This document shows positions 8,601 through 15,169 of a stretch of 23,949 bases of DNA, piece by piece; positions within the stretch are counted from its first letter, which is position 1, and the number at the start of each line of letters is the position of its first letter. Source of the DNA: Pseudomonadota bacterium (GTDB taxonomy: Bacteria; Pseudomonadota; Alphaproteobacteria; Acetobacterales; Acetobacteraceae); assembly GCA_021808185.1 (NCBI GenBank), contig JAKBCB010000007.1, positions 1-23,949 on the forward strand. Direction: 5' to 3'. The position numbers and the translations under genes were made by a program. Below the pieces are notes generated by a model, which was not told the origin of the DNA, ran no database searches, and saw only the letters and a list, made by a program, of their open reading frames with translations.

Positions 8601-9257
8601 CAGGCGGCGTTCAACCGCTATCCGTTCATCGCCGGCAGCAGCCAGGACGTGCCGCTCGACGACTTCACCCGCCTGCTCGGCCCGAACGGGCTGATGGACC
8701 AGTTCTTCGACCAGTACCTCAAGCCCGTCGTGGACAACACGCAGCTGCCCTGGAAATGGCAGGCCGGCGGCAACGCCAAGCTCGGCCTGTCGCAGGAGTC
8801 GCTGGTGCAGTTCCAGCGCGCTAGCGAAATCCGCGACGCGCTGTTCCCGACCGGCGGGCCGCAGGTCTCGGTGAAGTTCCAGCTGACGCCGACCACGCTC
8901 GACCCCGGCCTGTCGCAGGTCAGCATCGAGGTGGGCGGCACGCGGCTCGCCTACGCGCACGGCCCGACGGAACCCACCGCGCTGCAATGGCCGGGGGCCA
9001 ACGGCGCCACCCAGGTGCGGCTGACCATGACGCCGGCCAATGGCGGCCCGGCGATGGTGGTCTCCAACGCCGGGCCTTGGTCGCTGCTGCGCCTGCTCGA
9101 TGCCGGGCACGTCGTACCCAGCGGCCAGCCGGACAAGTTCCAGATCAGCTTCACCAGCGCCGCCGGCACCGCCGCCTTCGAGCTTGACGCCAGCAGCGTG
9201 CGCAATCCCTTCACCATGGGGGCGATGCGCGCCTTCCGCTGCCCGGCGAAGCTGTAG
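5622..9257 (+). CDS. tssM: T6SS inner-membrane core protein TssM (IcmF)
   Basis: The 1211-aa product is full-length TssM/IcmF, the main spanning element of the T6SS envelope complex. Two membrane helices near residues 14-36 and 46-63 flank the N-terminal end. A cytoplasmic NTPase-like domain follows with Walker A (Gly131-Pro-Pro-Gly-Ala-Gly-Lys-Thr-Thr139) and Walker B-like VMIDTAG (177-183), so this copy keeps the ATP/GTP-binding residues. A third helix at about 443-468 follows a basic RRRR stretch and leads to the large periplasmic IcmF-related and C-terminal domains. A Gly/Ala-rich insert at 932-941 includes seven consecutive Gly residues and a run of seven G bases (8442-8448). The ATG lies inside the end of tssL (ATGA), indicating coupled translation. 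Confidence 0.96.
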   Translation: MTFFYRILRSRWLRTFVGVVILGAILWFFGPLLGFGALHPFESDLARFIGLAVLLVAWLVENLIHELRMRGRDKALAEGVAKAEDPDATASAEELALLGDRLKAAMAALKKAKLGGSRRYLYQLPWYMFIGPPGAGKTTALLNCGLKFPLAEGGAGHAVAGVGGTRNCDWWFTDQAVMIDTAGRYTTQDSNSGVDSRAWIGFLRLLKKSRPRQPLNGVLVAISLSDIAALSESERAAHASAIRKRIRELSDELGVRLPAYVLFTKADLIAGFVEFFDSLGKEDRDQVWGVTLPMDEGRDEAGAVAGFLPEFDALLARLNDRMLERVNQETDLARRRMIWAFPQQIASLRDVAGEFLTEIFRPSRLETRPLLRGVYLTSGTQDGTPIDRLLGAMAAQFSLPRQAVSAFSGAGRSYFLGRLVREVVFGEAGLVSRDPKVERRRRFTYIGAYAGAAVVLLGLLGLWTVSYFANSANIAAAHAAGTQFEAQYAALLKRGPQDADVPAVLPALATLRAMPGGYAEREAETPMEQTFGLYQGYKITSAAVDAYDRALNGLLLPRLLARLEGQMRAHLDKPEFLYEALKVYLMLGRQGPLDRTLIGQWIAADAGNIVPGEDNAAPREAFGEHVVAMLETPLTAIPLDGPLVAQVRGILTRQPLAEYIYNRVLRSSVVQSLPEWTLADNAGPAGGRVFDLRDGKPFNSGLPGIFTWNGYHTVFLPLLPQVTKDASEDAWVLGRQTKGGVVGNVAEMNQLRRDVLALYLDDYTRRWDELLANVALKPFTTLPQGLDELFLLSAPDSPLRDLLVSVDQQTQLSRPAALETAAGQAEAKGAKVGKKLGGFANYLARAGMSFEESQVANILSDSFGNDSSGKPIDPAKRVDEHFKGLHEFVAGSKDKPAQLEAVIGKIQQVYQGLSQASNAPNQGAALLNMVAGGGAGGGGGGGAAQQLQDLAQSVPKPVGAMLQTVSASSTQVTASGAGEQLADAWRSKVLPLCQAAFNRYPFIAGSSQDVPLDDFTRLLGPNGLMDQFFDQYLKPVVDNTQLPWKWQAGGNAKLGLSQESLVQFQRASEIRDALFPTGGPQVSVKFQLTPTTLDPGLSQVSIEVGGTRLAYAHGPTEPTALQWPGANGATQVRLTMTPANGGPAMVVSNAGPWSLLRLLDAGHVVPSGQPDKFQISFTSAAGTAAFELDASSVRNPFTMGAMRAFRCPAKL

Positions 9258-9287
9258 CCGATGCCCGTTCCCCGGAGCTAACCGCCC

Positions 9288-11282
9288 ATGGCCGTCATCG
9301 AGACCGCTCCCCCGCCGCTCGTGGCACTCACGCTTGCGCCCGATCCGGGCTTCAAGATGACGTTCGCCGGCATGGTCGTGACCGAGGAACTCGGCCGCCC
9401 GTTCGAGGCGTATCTCGATCTGACCAGCACCGAGCGCAAGGGCGAGCTGGCCGTGATGCTCGGGTGCGCGGCCACGGTGACGATCACGCAGCCCGGCAGC
9501 GCCAAGCGCTATTTCAACGGCATCATCGCGCGCGCCACCTATACCGGCGTCGGGGCGGGCAGCCATCGCTACCGGATCGAGGTGCGGCCCTGGATCTGGC
9601 TGCTCTCGCGCCGGCGGGACTGCCGGATCTTCCAGAACAAATCCGCCTGGGACATCATCACCACCGTCTTCCGCGACCAGGGCTTCACCAATTTCGAGGA
9701 CAAGCGCCAAAGCCAATCCGGCAGCATCGTGCTGGAATACTGCGTGCAGTTCGAGGAAACCGACCTCGATTTCGTCACCCGGCTGATGGAAAAGTACGGC
9801 ATCTATTATTTCTCCACCCACCAGGACGGCCAGCACAGCCTGGTGTTCGCCGACGATCCCGCCTCGCACAGCTCGATCGGCAAGGCGATCCCGTATCGCC
9901 TGCCGCAGACCGAGCTGCGCCGCGTGGAAGACCATGTTTGGAGCTGGTCGGCCGACCTGATGCTGCAACCGGGCAAGGTGGCGTTCCGGGACTACAACTT
10001 CCTTACGCCGACGGCCGACCTCACCACCAAGTCGGTGCAGCCGGCCACCCATCCGCATGGCGACTACGAAGTGTACGACTATCCCGGTCCGTACGCGAAC
10101 GTGGGCGACGGCCAGAAGGTCGCCACCGTGCGCATGCAGGAACTGGCGGCGCGGCGGGAGATCCTGCGCGGCACCACCAACGCCCGCGCGATGGCCACCG
10201 GCGGCAAGTTCACCCTCTCGGAATGCCCGGACACCACGCAGAACCGCGAATACCTCGTCATCGCCACGACGACGACGTTCGAGCTGTCCGAGGGCCGCGC
10301 CGACGCCCGTGGCGAGGTGCTGGACCAGTTCACCTGCGAGCTGACGGCGATCCCCGGCGCCACGCCGTTCCGGCTCGACTTGCAGACGCCCTGGCCGCGC
10401 ATGCGCGGTCCGCAGACCGCGCGCGTGGTCGGCAAGGCGGGCGACGAGATCACCACCGATCAGTACAGCCGCATCAAGGTGAAATTCCCCTGGGACCGCG
10501 CCGTGGCCCAGGACGACACCGCCTCCTGCTGGATCCGGGTGGCGCAGAGCTGGGCCGGCATCGGCTGGGGCGGCATCGCCATTCCGCGCGTCGGCCACGA
10601 GGTCGTGGTGGATTTCCTCGATGGCAACCCAGACCGGCCGATCGTCACCGGCAGCGTCTATCACGCCAACAACACCGTTCCCTACGCGCTGGGGGACAAC
10701 AAGACGCGCTCGACCTTCAAGACCAATTCCTCGCCCGGCGGCGGCGGCTTCAACGAGCTGCGGTTCGAGGACAAGAAAGGCGAGGAGGAAGTGTTTCTGC
10801 AGGCGCAGAAGGACTTCAACATCACCGTGCTGAACAACAAGACCAGCACGATCACCCAGGATCGCACCACCACGGTGCAGAAAGGCAACGACACCCTGAC
10901 GGTCTCGGAGGGCAACCGCGCCGTCACCGTCACGAAGGGCAACGAGAGCCTCACTGTCTCGCAGGGCAATCGCGCCGTCACCGTCTCGCAGGGCAACGAC
11001 GACCATACGGTCTCGCAGGGCAACCGCTCCGCCACCGTCTCCCAGGGCAACGAGAGCGTCACCGTCTCCGCCGGCAACCATTCGCTCACCGTCAGCGCCG
11101 GCAGCAGCACCATCAGCGCCGGCCAGTCGATCACGCTGAAGGTCGGCGGCAACAGCATCGTCATCGACACCAGCGGCATCACCATCAACGGCATGAAGAT
11201 CACCATGTCCGCGAGCGGGCAGTTGCAGGCCTCGGCCGGCGGGACCATGGCGCTGCAAGCCCCCTCGATCGCGCTGAACTAG
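9288..11282 (+). CDS. vgrG: T6SS spike protein VgrG
   Basis: The 664-aa product is a VgrG, the trimeric gp27-gp5-like spike at the tip of the Hcp tube. Residues 1-380 form the gp27-like base, including QTELRRVEDHVWSWS. The gp5-like OB region has RIKVKFPWDR and SCWIRVAQSWAG (from residue 414), then RVGHEVVVDFLDGNPDRPI. The C-terminus is a beta-helical needle made of eight tandem 9-residue GNxxxTVxx units, ending in APSIALN. There is no extra C-terminal effector domain, so cargo must load through PAAR or adaptors. GGAG lies about 10 bases before the ATG. The stop is one base before the tssC start. Confidence 0.96.
   Translation: MAVIETAPPPLVALTLAPDPGFKMTFAGMVVTEELGRPFEAYLDLTSTERKGELAVMLGCAATVTITQPGSAKRYFNGIIARATYTGVGAGSHRYRIEVRPWIWLLSRRRDCRIFQNKSAWDIITTVFRDQGFTNFEDKRQSQSGSIVLEYCVQFEETDLDFVTRLMEKYGIYYFSTHQDGQHSLVFADDPASHSSIGKAIPYRLPQTELRRVEDHVWSWSADLMLQPGKVAFRDYNFLTPTADLTTKSVQPATHPHGDYEVYDYPGPYANVGDGQKVATVRMQELAARREILRGTTNARAMATGGKFTLSECPDTTQNREYLVIATTTTFELSEGRADARGEVLDQFTCELTAIPGATPFRLDLQTPWPRMRGPQTARVVGKAGDEITTDQYSRIKVKFPWDRAVAQDDTASCWIRVAQSWAGIGWGGIAIPRVGHEVVVDFLDGNPDRPIVTGSVYHANNTVPYALGDNKTRSTFKTNSSPGGGGFNELRFEDKKGEEEVFLQAQKDFNITVLNNKTSTITQDRTTTVQKGNDTLTVSEGNRAVTVTKGNESLTVSQGNRAVTVSQGNDDHTVSQGNRSATVSQGNESVTVSAGNHSLTVSAGSSTISAGQSITLKVGGNSIVIDTSGITINGMKITMSASGQLQASAGGTMALQAPSIALN
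10884..11099 (+). repeat. Tandem 27-bp repeat encoding the VgrG needle
   Basis: Eight in-frame 27-bp units encode GNxxxTVxx nonapeptides, mostly GN[RDE]xxTVSQ. A diverged unit follows from 11100. This pattern is the triple-stranded beta-helix of VgrG needles; each unit adds a turn, so unit number would set needle length. Confidence 0.85.
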
Positions 11283-11283
11283 C

Positions 11284-12786
11284 ATGCCGGCGCGGCCATC
11301 CCCGCCGGACGACGACGACGCCACCATCTCCGGCGACTTCGCGACGCTGCTGGCGCGCGACGCACGGCGGGAGGAAGCGCGCGAGGCGGCCCGCGCCGAG
11401 AGCGAGGAAGCCGAGGCGCTGGCCCCGGCACTGCGCGTGCTGGCCGGGTTGTTGCCGCGCTATGGCACGCTGGGGGCCAATTCGCCCCGCCGCGTCGTGG
11501 AATCGCTGATCGGCGAAATCGACCGCGCGCTGGCGGCGCAGGTCAATCTGGTGCTGCACCACCCCGACCTGCAACAGATCGAGGCCACCTGGCGCGGCCT
11601 GCGCTTCCTGCTCGCCGGCACCGGCGGGGACGGCGATGTGAAGGTGCGCGTGCTGGACATCGGCAAGCGCGATCTGGCCCGCACGCTGCGCAAGTTCCGC
11701 GGCACCGCCTGGGACCAGAGCCCGCTGTTCAAGAAGATCTACGAGGAGGAGTTCGGCCAGTTCGGCGGCGAGCCGTACGGCGTGCTGGTCGGCGACTACG
11801 CCTTCGACCACCGCCCGGAGGACGCGCAACTGCTCGCCGACATCGCCCAGGTCGCGGCGGCGGCGCATGTGCCGTTCATCGCCGCCGCCGCCCCCTCGGT
11901 GATGCAGATGGACACCTGGGCGGAACTGGCCAACCCGCGCGACGTGACCAAGATCTTCGGCACGCCCGAATATGCCGGCTGGCGCAGCCTGCGCGAGAGC
12001 GAGGATGCGCGGTATATCGGCCTGTGCCTGCCGCGCTTCATCGCGCGGCTGCCGTACGGCACCCGCACCATGCCGGTGGAGGGGTTCGACTTCGAGGAAG
12101 ACACCGAAGGGCCGGGGGCGGAAAAATATCTGTGGTGCAATCCCGCCTACGCCATGGGGGCGAACATCGCGCGCGCCTTCACGCTGTACGGCTGGTGCGT
12201 GCGCATTCGCGGCGTGGACAGCGGCGGCATCGTCGAGGATTTGCCCGCGTATAATTTCCCCACCGCCGACGGCGCCGTCGATATGCGCTGCGTGACGGAA
12301 GTGGCGCTGAGCGAGCGGCGCGAGGCGGAGCTGGCGCAGAACGGGTTTATTCCCCTCGTGCACCGCAAGAACACCGAGTTCGCCGCCTTCATCAGCGCGC
12401 AATCCTTGCAGAAGCCGCTGCGCTACGAGGACGCCGCGGCCACCGCCAACGCCAATCTGTCGGCGCGGCTGCCGTACCTGTTCGCCAGTTGCCGTTTCGC
12501 GCACTACCTGAAATGCATGGTGCGCGACAAGATCGGCTCCTCGCTCGACAAGGCGCAGCTCACGCAGTGGTTGCAGGCCTGGCTGCGCCGCTACGTCGAT
12601 GGCTCGCCGCAACGCTCGACCGAGGACTGGAAGGCGGCGCATCCGCTGGTCGAGGGCCGCGTCGTGCTGGAGGAGCGGGAGGACACGCCGGGCATGTACG
12701 ATGCGCGCTTCTTCCTGCGCCCGCACTACCAGCTCGAAGGATTGACGGCGACGCTGCGGCTGGTCTCACGCATGCCGTCCGGCTGA
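11284..12786 (+). CDS. tssC: T6SS contractile sheath large subunit TssC
   Basis: The 500-aa product is TssC (EvpB/VipB/ImpC family), which forms the contractile sheath with TssB around the Hcp tube. After an acidic, charged N-terminal tail of about 60 residues come family segments: LIGEIDRALAAQ, LHHPDLQQIEATWRGLRFLL, SPLFKKIYEEEFGQFGGEPYG, NPRDVTKIF, RYIGLCLPRFIARLPYG, FDFEED, GWCVRIRGVDSGG, LSARLPYLFASCRFAHYLK and the C-terminal FFLRPHYQLEGL. Its length is normal. It sits directly after vgrG and before hcp without tssB, which normally immediately precedes tssC; TssB must come from elsewhere. Another TssC copy outside the window is possible, because some alphaproteobacterial loci carry paired copies. 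Confidence 0.95.
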   Translation: MPARPSPPDDDDATISGDFATLLARDARREEAREAARAESEEAEALAPALRVLAGLLPRYGTLGANSPRRVVESLIGEIDRALAAQVNLVLHHPDLQQIEATWRGLRFLLAGTGGDGDVKVRVLDIGKRDLARTLRKFRGTAWDQSPLFKKIYEEEFGQFGGEPYGVLVGDYAFDHRPEDAQLLADIAQVAAAAHVPFIAAAAPSVMQMDTWAELANPRDVTKIFGTPEYAGWRSLRESEDARYIGLCLPRFIARLPYGTRTMPVEGFDFEEDTEGPGAEKYLWCNPAYAMGANIARAFTLYGWCVRIRGVDSGGIVEDLPAYNFPTADGAVDMRCVTEVALSERREAELAQNGFIPLVHRKNTEFAAFISAQSLQKPLRYEDAAATANANLSARLPYLFASCRFAHYLKCMVRDKIGSSLDKAQLTQWLQAWLRRYVDGSPQRSTEDWKAAHPLVEGRVVLEEREDTPGMYDARFFLRPHYQLEGLTATLRLVSRMPSG

Positions 12787-12813
12787 GCCGGCGCGCCAAG
12801 GAAAGGAAGTCAG

Positions 12814-13467
12814 ATGGCCGATCAGGTTGATATTCTGATGAAGATCGTGGACGAGCACGGGCCGGTGATCGGCGAGAGCCAGTCGGTGCTCACCCGCGGC
12901 GACGACTTCGTCAAGGGCTTCGAGCCCGGCATGTTCTTCGACATTTCGGATTTCGACTTCGACGTCTCCGTGCGCGGCGATGACGGCGGCGGCGAGCCGG
13001 ATGACGACGACGAGAAGCCGCGGACCGGCTCGGACGGGAAGCCTATCGTCGCGCCGAAGAAGAAAAAAAAGAAGGGCGGCAACAACTTCGGGCAATGGCT
13101 CGGCGGCAAGAGCGACGGCTACCCGGTGGATATGCAGCCGTTCCAGTTCACCAAGGAGCTGGACCAGACCTCGCCACTCCTGTTCTATTTCTGTTCCAAC
13201 TCCATTTCGCTGAAATCCGTGACCATGGTGCACCGCAAGGCCGGTGGCCAGAAAGCGGTCGGGCAGGGTTATTGGGGCTATCTGCGCATCGACTTCACCG
13301 ACGTACTGCTGACCTCGGTGTCCTGGGACGTGGCCGACGCGATCGCCACGGAGAAGGTCAAGTTCATCTGCCGCGAGATCAAGGTGCAGTACCGCTCGCA
13401 GAATCCGGACGGCTCGATGGCCGAGCCGATCGGCGTCGAATGGAAATTCAAATCCGGTCTTGCTTAA
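12814..13467 (+). CDS. hcp: T6SS tube protein Hcp with a charged insertion
   Basis: Hcp forms hexameric rings that stack into the expelled tube. This 217-aa protein has the Hcp/TssD features MADQVDILMKIVDEHGPVIG, then VDMQPFQFTKELDQTSPLLF, SVTMVHRKAG and a closing FICREIKVQY with VEWKFK. Typical Hcp proteins are about 160-170 aa; the excess is a hydrophilic insertion at about 54-92 running from DDDD (63-66) through a Gly/Ser/Pro stretch to six lysines (82-87). It falls in the early extended-loop region and probably projects from the ring. The start has AAGGAAAGGA just upstream. The insertion contains a run of eight A bases (13063-13070), striking in this GC-rich DNA. It is the last gene of the forward T6SS operon. 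Confidence 0.93.
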   Translation: MADQVDILMKIVDEHGPVIGESQSVLTRGDDFVKGFEPGMFFDISDFDFDVSVRGDDGGGEPDDDDEKPRTGSDGKPIVAPKKKKKKGGNNFGQWLGGKSDGYPVDMQPFQFTKELDQTSPLLFYFCSNSISLKSVTMVHRKAGGQKAVGQGYWGYLRIDFTDVLLTSVSWDVADAIATEKVKFICREIKVQYRSQNPDGSMAEPIGVEWKFKSGLA

Positions 13468-13480
13468 GTAGAAGCATTGC

Positions 13481-13530
13481 AAAGGCGCGGCCTTTGCCGG
13501 GGGCCAGGGGCAAAGCCCCTGGCCTTGTCT
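13481..13530. terminator. Double hairpin between convergent genes, probable bidirectional terminator
   Basis: Two adjacent hairpins lie between the hcp stop and the convergent stop at 13530. The first has a 6-bp stem (13481-13486 with 13490-13495, loop 13487-13489). The second has a perfect 10-bp stem (13502-13511 with 13515-13524, loop AAA) followed by TTGTCTT. The T-run is imperfect. The second palindrome resembles the REP-like unit at 16277-16297, so it may be a mobile palindrome serving as terminator. Confidence 0.55.
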
Positions 13531-14654
13531 TATGCCGCCGCCGCCCCGTTGGCCGCGCGCAGCAGCGCCGCCGCGTCGCATTGCGACCCGCACGGGGTCG
13601 TGCGCACCGGGGAGTTGCCCAGCGCGGTCTTCATGTGCTCGATCAGCCGGCTGGTGGCCAGCCCGTCGCGCACCAGCGGCATGTTCTCCGGGACTTTCCA
13701 GGTCACGGCGGCGAGTTTCTCCATCTTCCGCGCCGCCTGCACCACCGCCGCGGTGGCCAGCGGCGTCGGTGTTACCGCAAGCTTCGGCAGCCGCGCCAGC
13801 ATGTGTTCCACCGGCTCGTCCGCCGCCCCCGGATAATCGCGCTCCAGCGCCCGCGCGAGCGCCGCGACTTTCTTGCGCACCCGCTCGCGCGCCGCCGCCA
13901 GGCCCTGTTCCAGCGTGTCCTCGCCGAGGCTCGCGCGCAGTCGCTGCACCGCCGAGAGCACCTGGCCGAGCTGCTCCATCCGCTCGGGCTCGGCCAGCGG
14001 CGGCAGTTTTACCCGCGAGAGCTTGCGCAGCCCCTCGGCAAGCTGGGTGGGGTCCTCCTCGTCGGCATCGAGCTGGCGCGCGGCGGCGATCAGCGGCGCG
14101 AGCTGCCGCAGCGGGCGCAGCAGGCCGCCCCATTCGCGCATCGGCACCCCGGCGGGCTCGTTGTATTCCTCCTGCTGCTGGGGCGTTGGTTTCAGCAGCC
14201 CCTCCTTCATCGCCTGGGCGAGGCGGTCGGCGGTGTCGTTCTGCTGGGCGAGTTGCGTCCAGTCGTGCGGGTCCACGGGCGGCGGCTGCTGCTTGCGGAA
14301 CCGCTCGTTCATGGTGGCGACGACGCGCCGGAACGCCTCGGCCTGGGTCGGGTCGAGCAGGTCGGTGCCGCACTGGCGCAGCGCCTCGGCGCGCAGATGC
14401 GTCAGGCCCGAGATGGTCGTCAGCGCCGCGGGCGACATTTGCGGCGTGGGCAGGCGCAGGGCACGCCACGCCGGATCGGGCTTCCAGGGCGCTGCCGGCA
14501 GCCCGCGCGCGGCCAGCCAGTCGGCCAGCGCGCTCACCTTCTCGGTGGCCGCTTGCTCCGCCTTGTCCGGCTCGGCGGGCGGCGGCGCGGCCTTGCGCAG
14601 CTTCGACAGTTCCGACGCGAGCGGCGTCATCGTCATGCGGCAGAAGCAGCCCAT
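13530..14654 (-). CDS. Unknown 374-aa protein in the T6SS accessory region
   Basis: I do not recognise this protein. The ATG at 14654 is chosen because a near-perfect AAGGAGGTG (14658-14666) lies just upstream; a further ATG at 14711 has nothing comparable. The sequence begins MGCFC, has no hydrophobic signal peptide or membrane helix, and is mostly Ala/Leu/Arg/Glu-rich and probably helical. Pro/Gln-rich breaks (QQPPPVDPHDW; PTPQQQEEYNEP) separate an N-terminal half of about 180 residues from a helical C-terminal half. Its five Cys include C3, C5 and a C-terminal CGSQC pair (355-359). It is convergent with hcp and divergent from the PAAR gene, a common position for T6SS cargo or chaperones, but no catalytic motif is visible. 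An effector, adaptor or unrelated protein are all possible. Confidence 0.8.
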   Translation of the reverse strand: MGCFCRMTMTPLASELSKLRKAAPPPAEPDKAEQAATEKVSALADWLAARGLPAAPWKPDPAWRALRLPTPQMSPAALTTISGLTHLRAEALRQCGTDLLDPTQAEAFRRVVATMNERFRKQQPPPVDPHDWTQLAQQNDTADRLAQAMKEGLLKPTPQQQEEYNEPAGVPMREWGGLLRPLRQLAPLIAAARQLDADEEDPTQLAEGLRKLSRVKLPPLAEPERMEQLGQVLSAVQRLRASLGEDTLEQGLAAARERVRKKVAALARALERDYPGAADEPVEHMLARLPKLAVTPTPLATAAVVQAARKMEKLAAVTWKVPENMPLVRDGLATSRLIEHMKTALGNSPVRTTPCGSQCDAAALLRAANGAAAA

Positions 14655-14657
14655 GCG

Positions 14658-14666
14658 CACCTCCTT
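14658..14666 (-). promoter_or_regulatory. Strong ribosome binding site AAGGAGGTG
   Basis: This is an extended match to the anti-Shine-Dalgarno sequence, with its GGAGG core about 5 bases before the ATG at 14654. It fixes the start of the unknown protein and is the strongest such site I saw in the window, suggesting high translation. Confidence 0.8.
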
Positions 14667-14701
14667 GCCGCGCGAGCCTAGCCGAAGCCGGGCCGGTCCG
14701 T

Positions 14702-14718
14702 CGCGCCCCATGGGCGCG
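14702..14718. promoter_or_regulatory. GC-rich inverted repeat in the divergent intergenic region
   Basis: CGCGCCC (14702-14708) and GGGCGCG (14712-14718) form a perfect 7-bp inverted repeat around CAT. It lies in the 122-base space between the divergent unknown gene and the PAAR gene, where an operator would be expected. In such GC-rich DNA, chance is a real alternative. Confidence 0.25.
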
Positions 14719-14776
14719 CTCGACCGGGGCGGGCGGACACGTTAGGTTTCGCCAGCGTGACGCGGAAGGACGAAAA

Positions 14777-15163
14777 ATGGGCCAGCCGGCGGCGCGGATC
14801 ACCGACAAAGTGTTGCAGGAAGGGCCGCATTGCCATGCGCCGATCCATCCGGCGGCACTGGTGCCGACGCCCGTGCCGCATCCGCCGATGCCGCTGCCGA
14901 TCGTCAGCGGCTCGTCCACCGTCACCATCGGCGGCCTGCCGGCGGCGCGGCTGACCGACCAGACGCAGCCCTGCATGATCCCGGTCTGCGTTCCCGGCGG
15001 CCCCGGCATCATCGGCAAGGGCTCGGCCACGGTGACGATCGACAAGCTGCCCGCCGCCCGCCTGATGGACATGACGCAGCACCCCGCCTGCGTCGGCCCG
15101 ATCCCCGGCCCGACCGGCACGATCGTCGGCCCCGGCTGCCCCACCGTGCTGATCGGCGGCTAG
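14777..15163 (+). CDS. PAAR-domain T6SS tip protein
   Basis: This 128-aa PAAR-repeat protein should cap the VgrG needle with a sharp, metal-stabilised cone. It contains three PAAR motifs at residues 4-7, 55-58 and 92-95, the latter two within GLPAARLTD and KLPAARLMD. His and Cys residues suited to metal binding occur in GPHCHAP (17-22), QPCMIPVC (64-71) and QHPAC (101-105). The C-terminal GPGCPTVLIGG is typical of the fold. There is no N- or C-terminal toxin extension, so it is a bare tip. The ATG follows GGAAGGA by about 7 bases. The methyltransferase gene starts 6 bases after its stop, so the pair is probably co-transcribed. Confidence 0.92.
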   Translation: MGQPAARITDKVLQEGPHCHAPIHPAALVPTPVPHPPMPLPIVSGSSTVTIGGLPAARLTDQTQPCMIPVCVPGGPGIIGKGSATVTIDKLPAARLMDMTQHPACVGPIPGPTGTIVGPGCPTVLIGG

Positions 15164-15169
15164 GCCCGC

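Noticed and set aside
10884..11099. Regular 27-bp repeats considered as a CRISPR-like or other non-coding array
   Set aside because: The units are tandem without spacers, remain in frame, and encode the known VgrG beta-helix nonapeptides.
9288..11282. VgrG considered as an evolved VgrG with a fused effector
   Set aside because: The protein ends directly after the needle repeats with APSIALN, leaving no room for an extra domain.
8010..11327. Reverse-strand open frame of 1105 codons opposite tssM and vgrG
   Set aside because: It is an antisense shadow with no family resemblance; its apparent repeats mirror the VgrG needle repeats.
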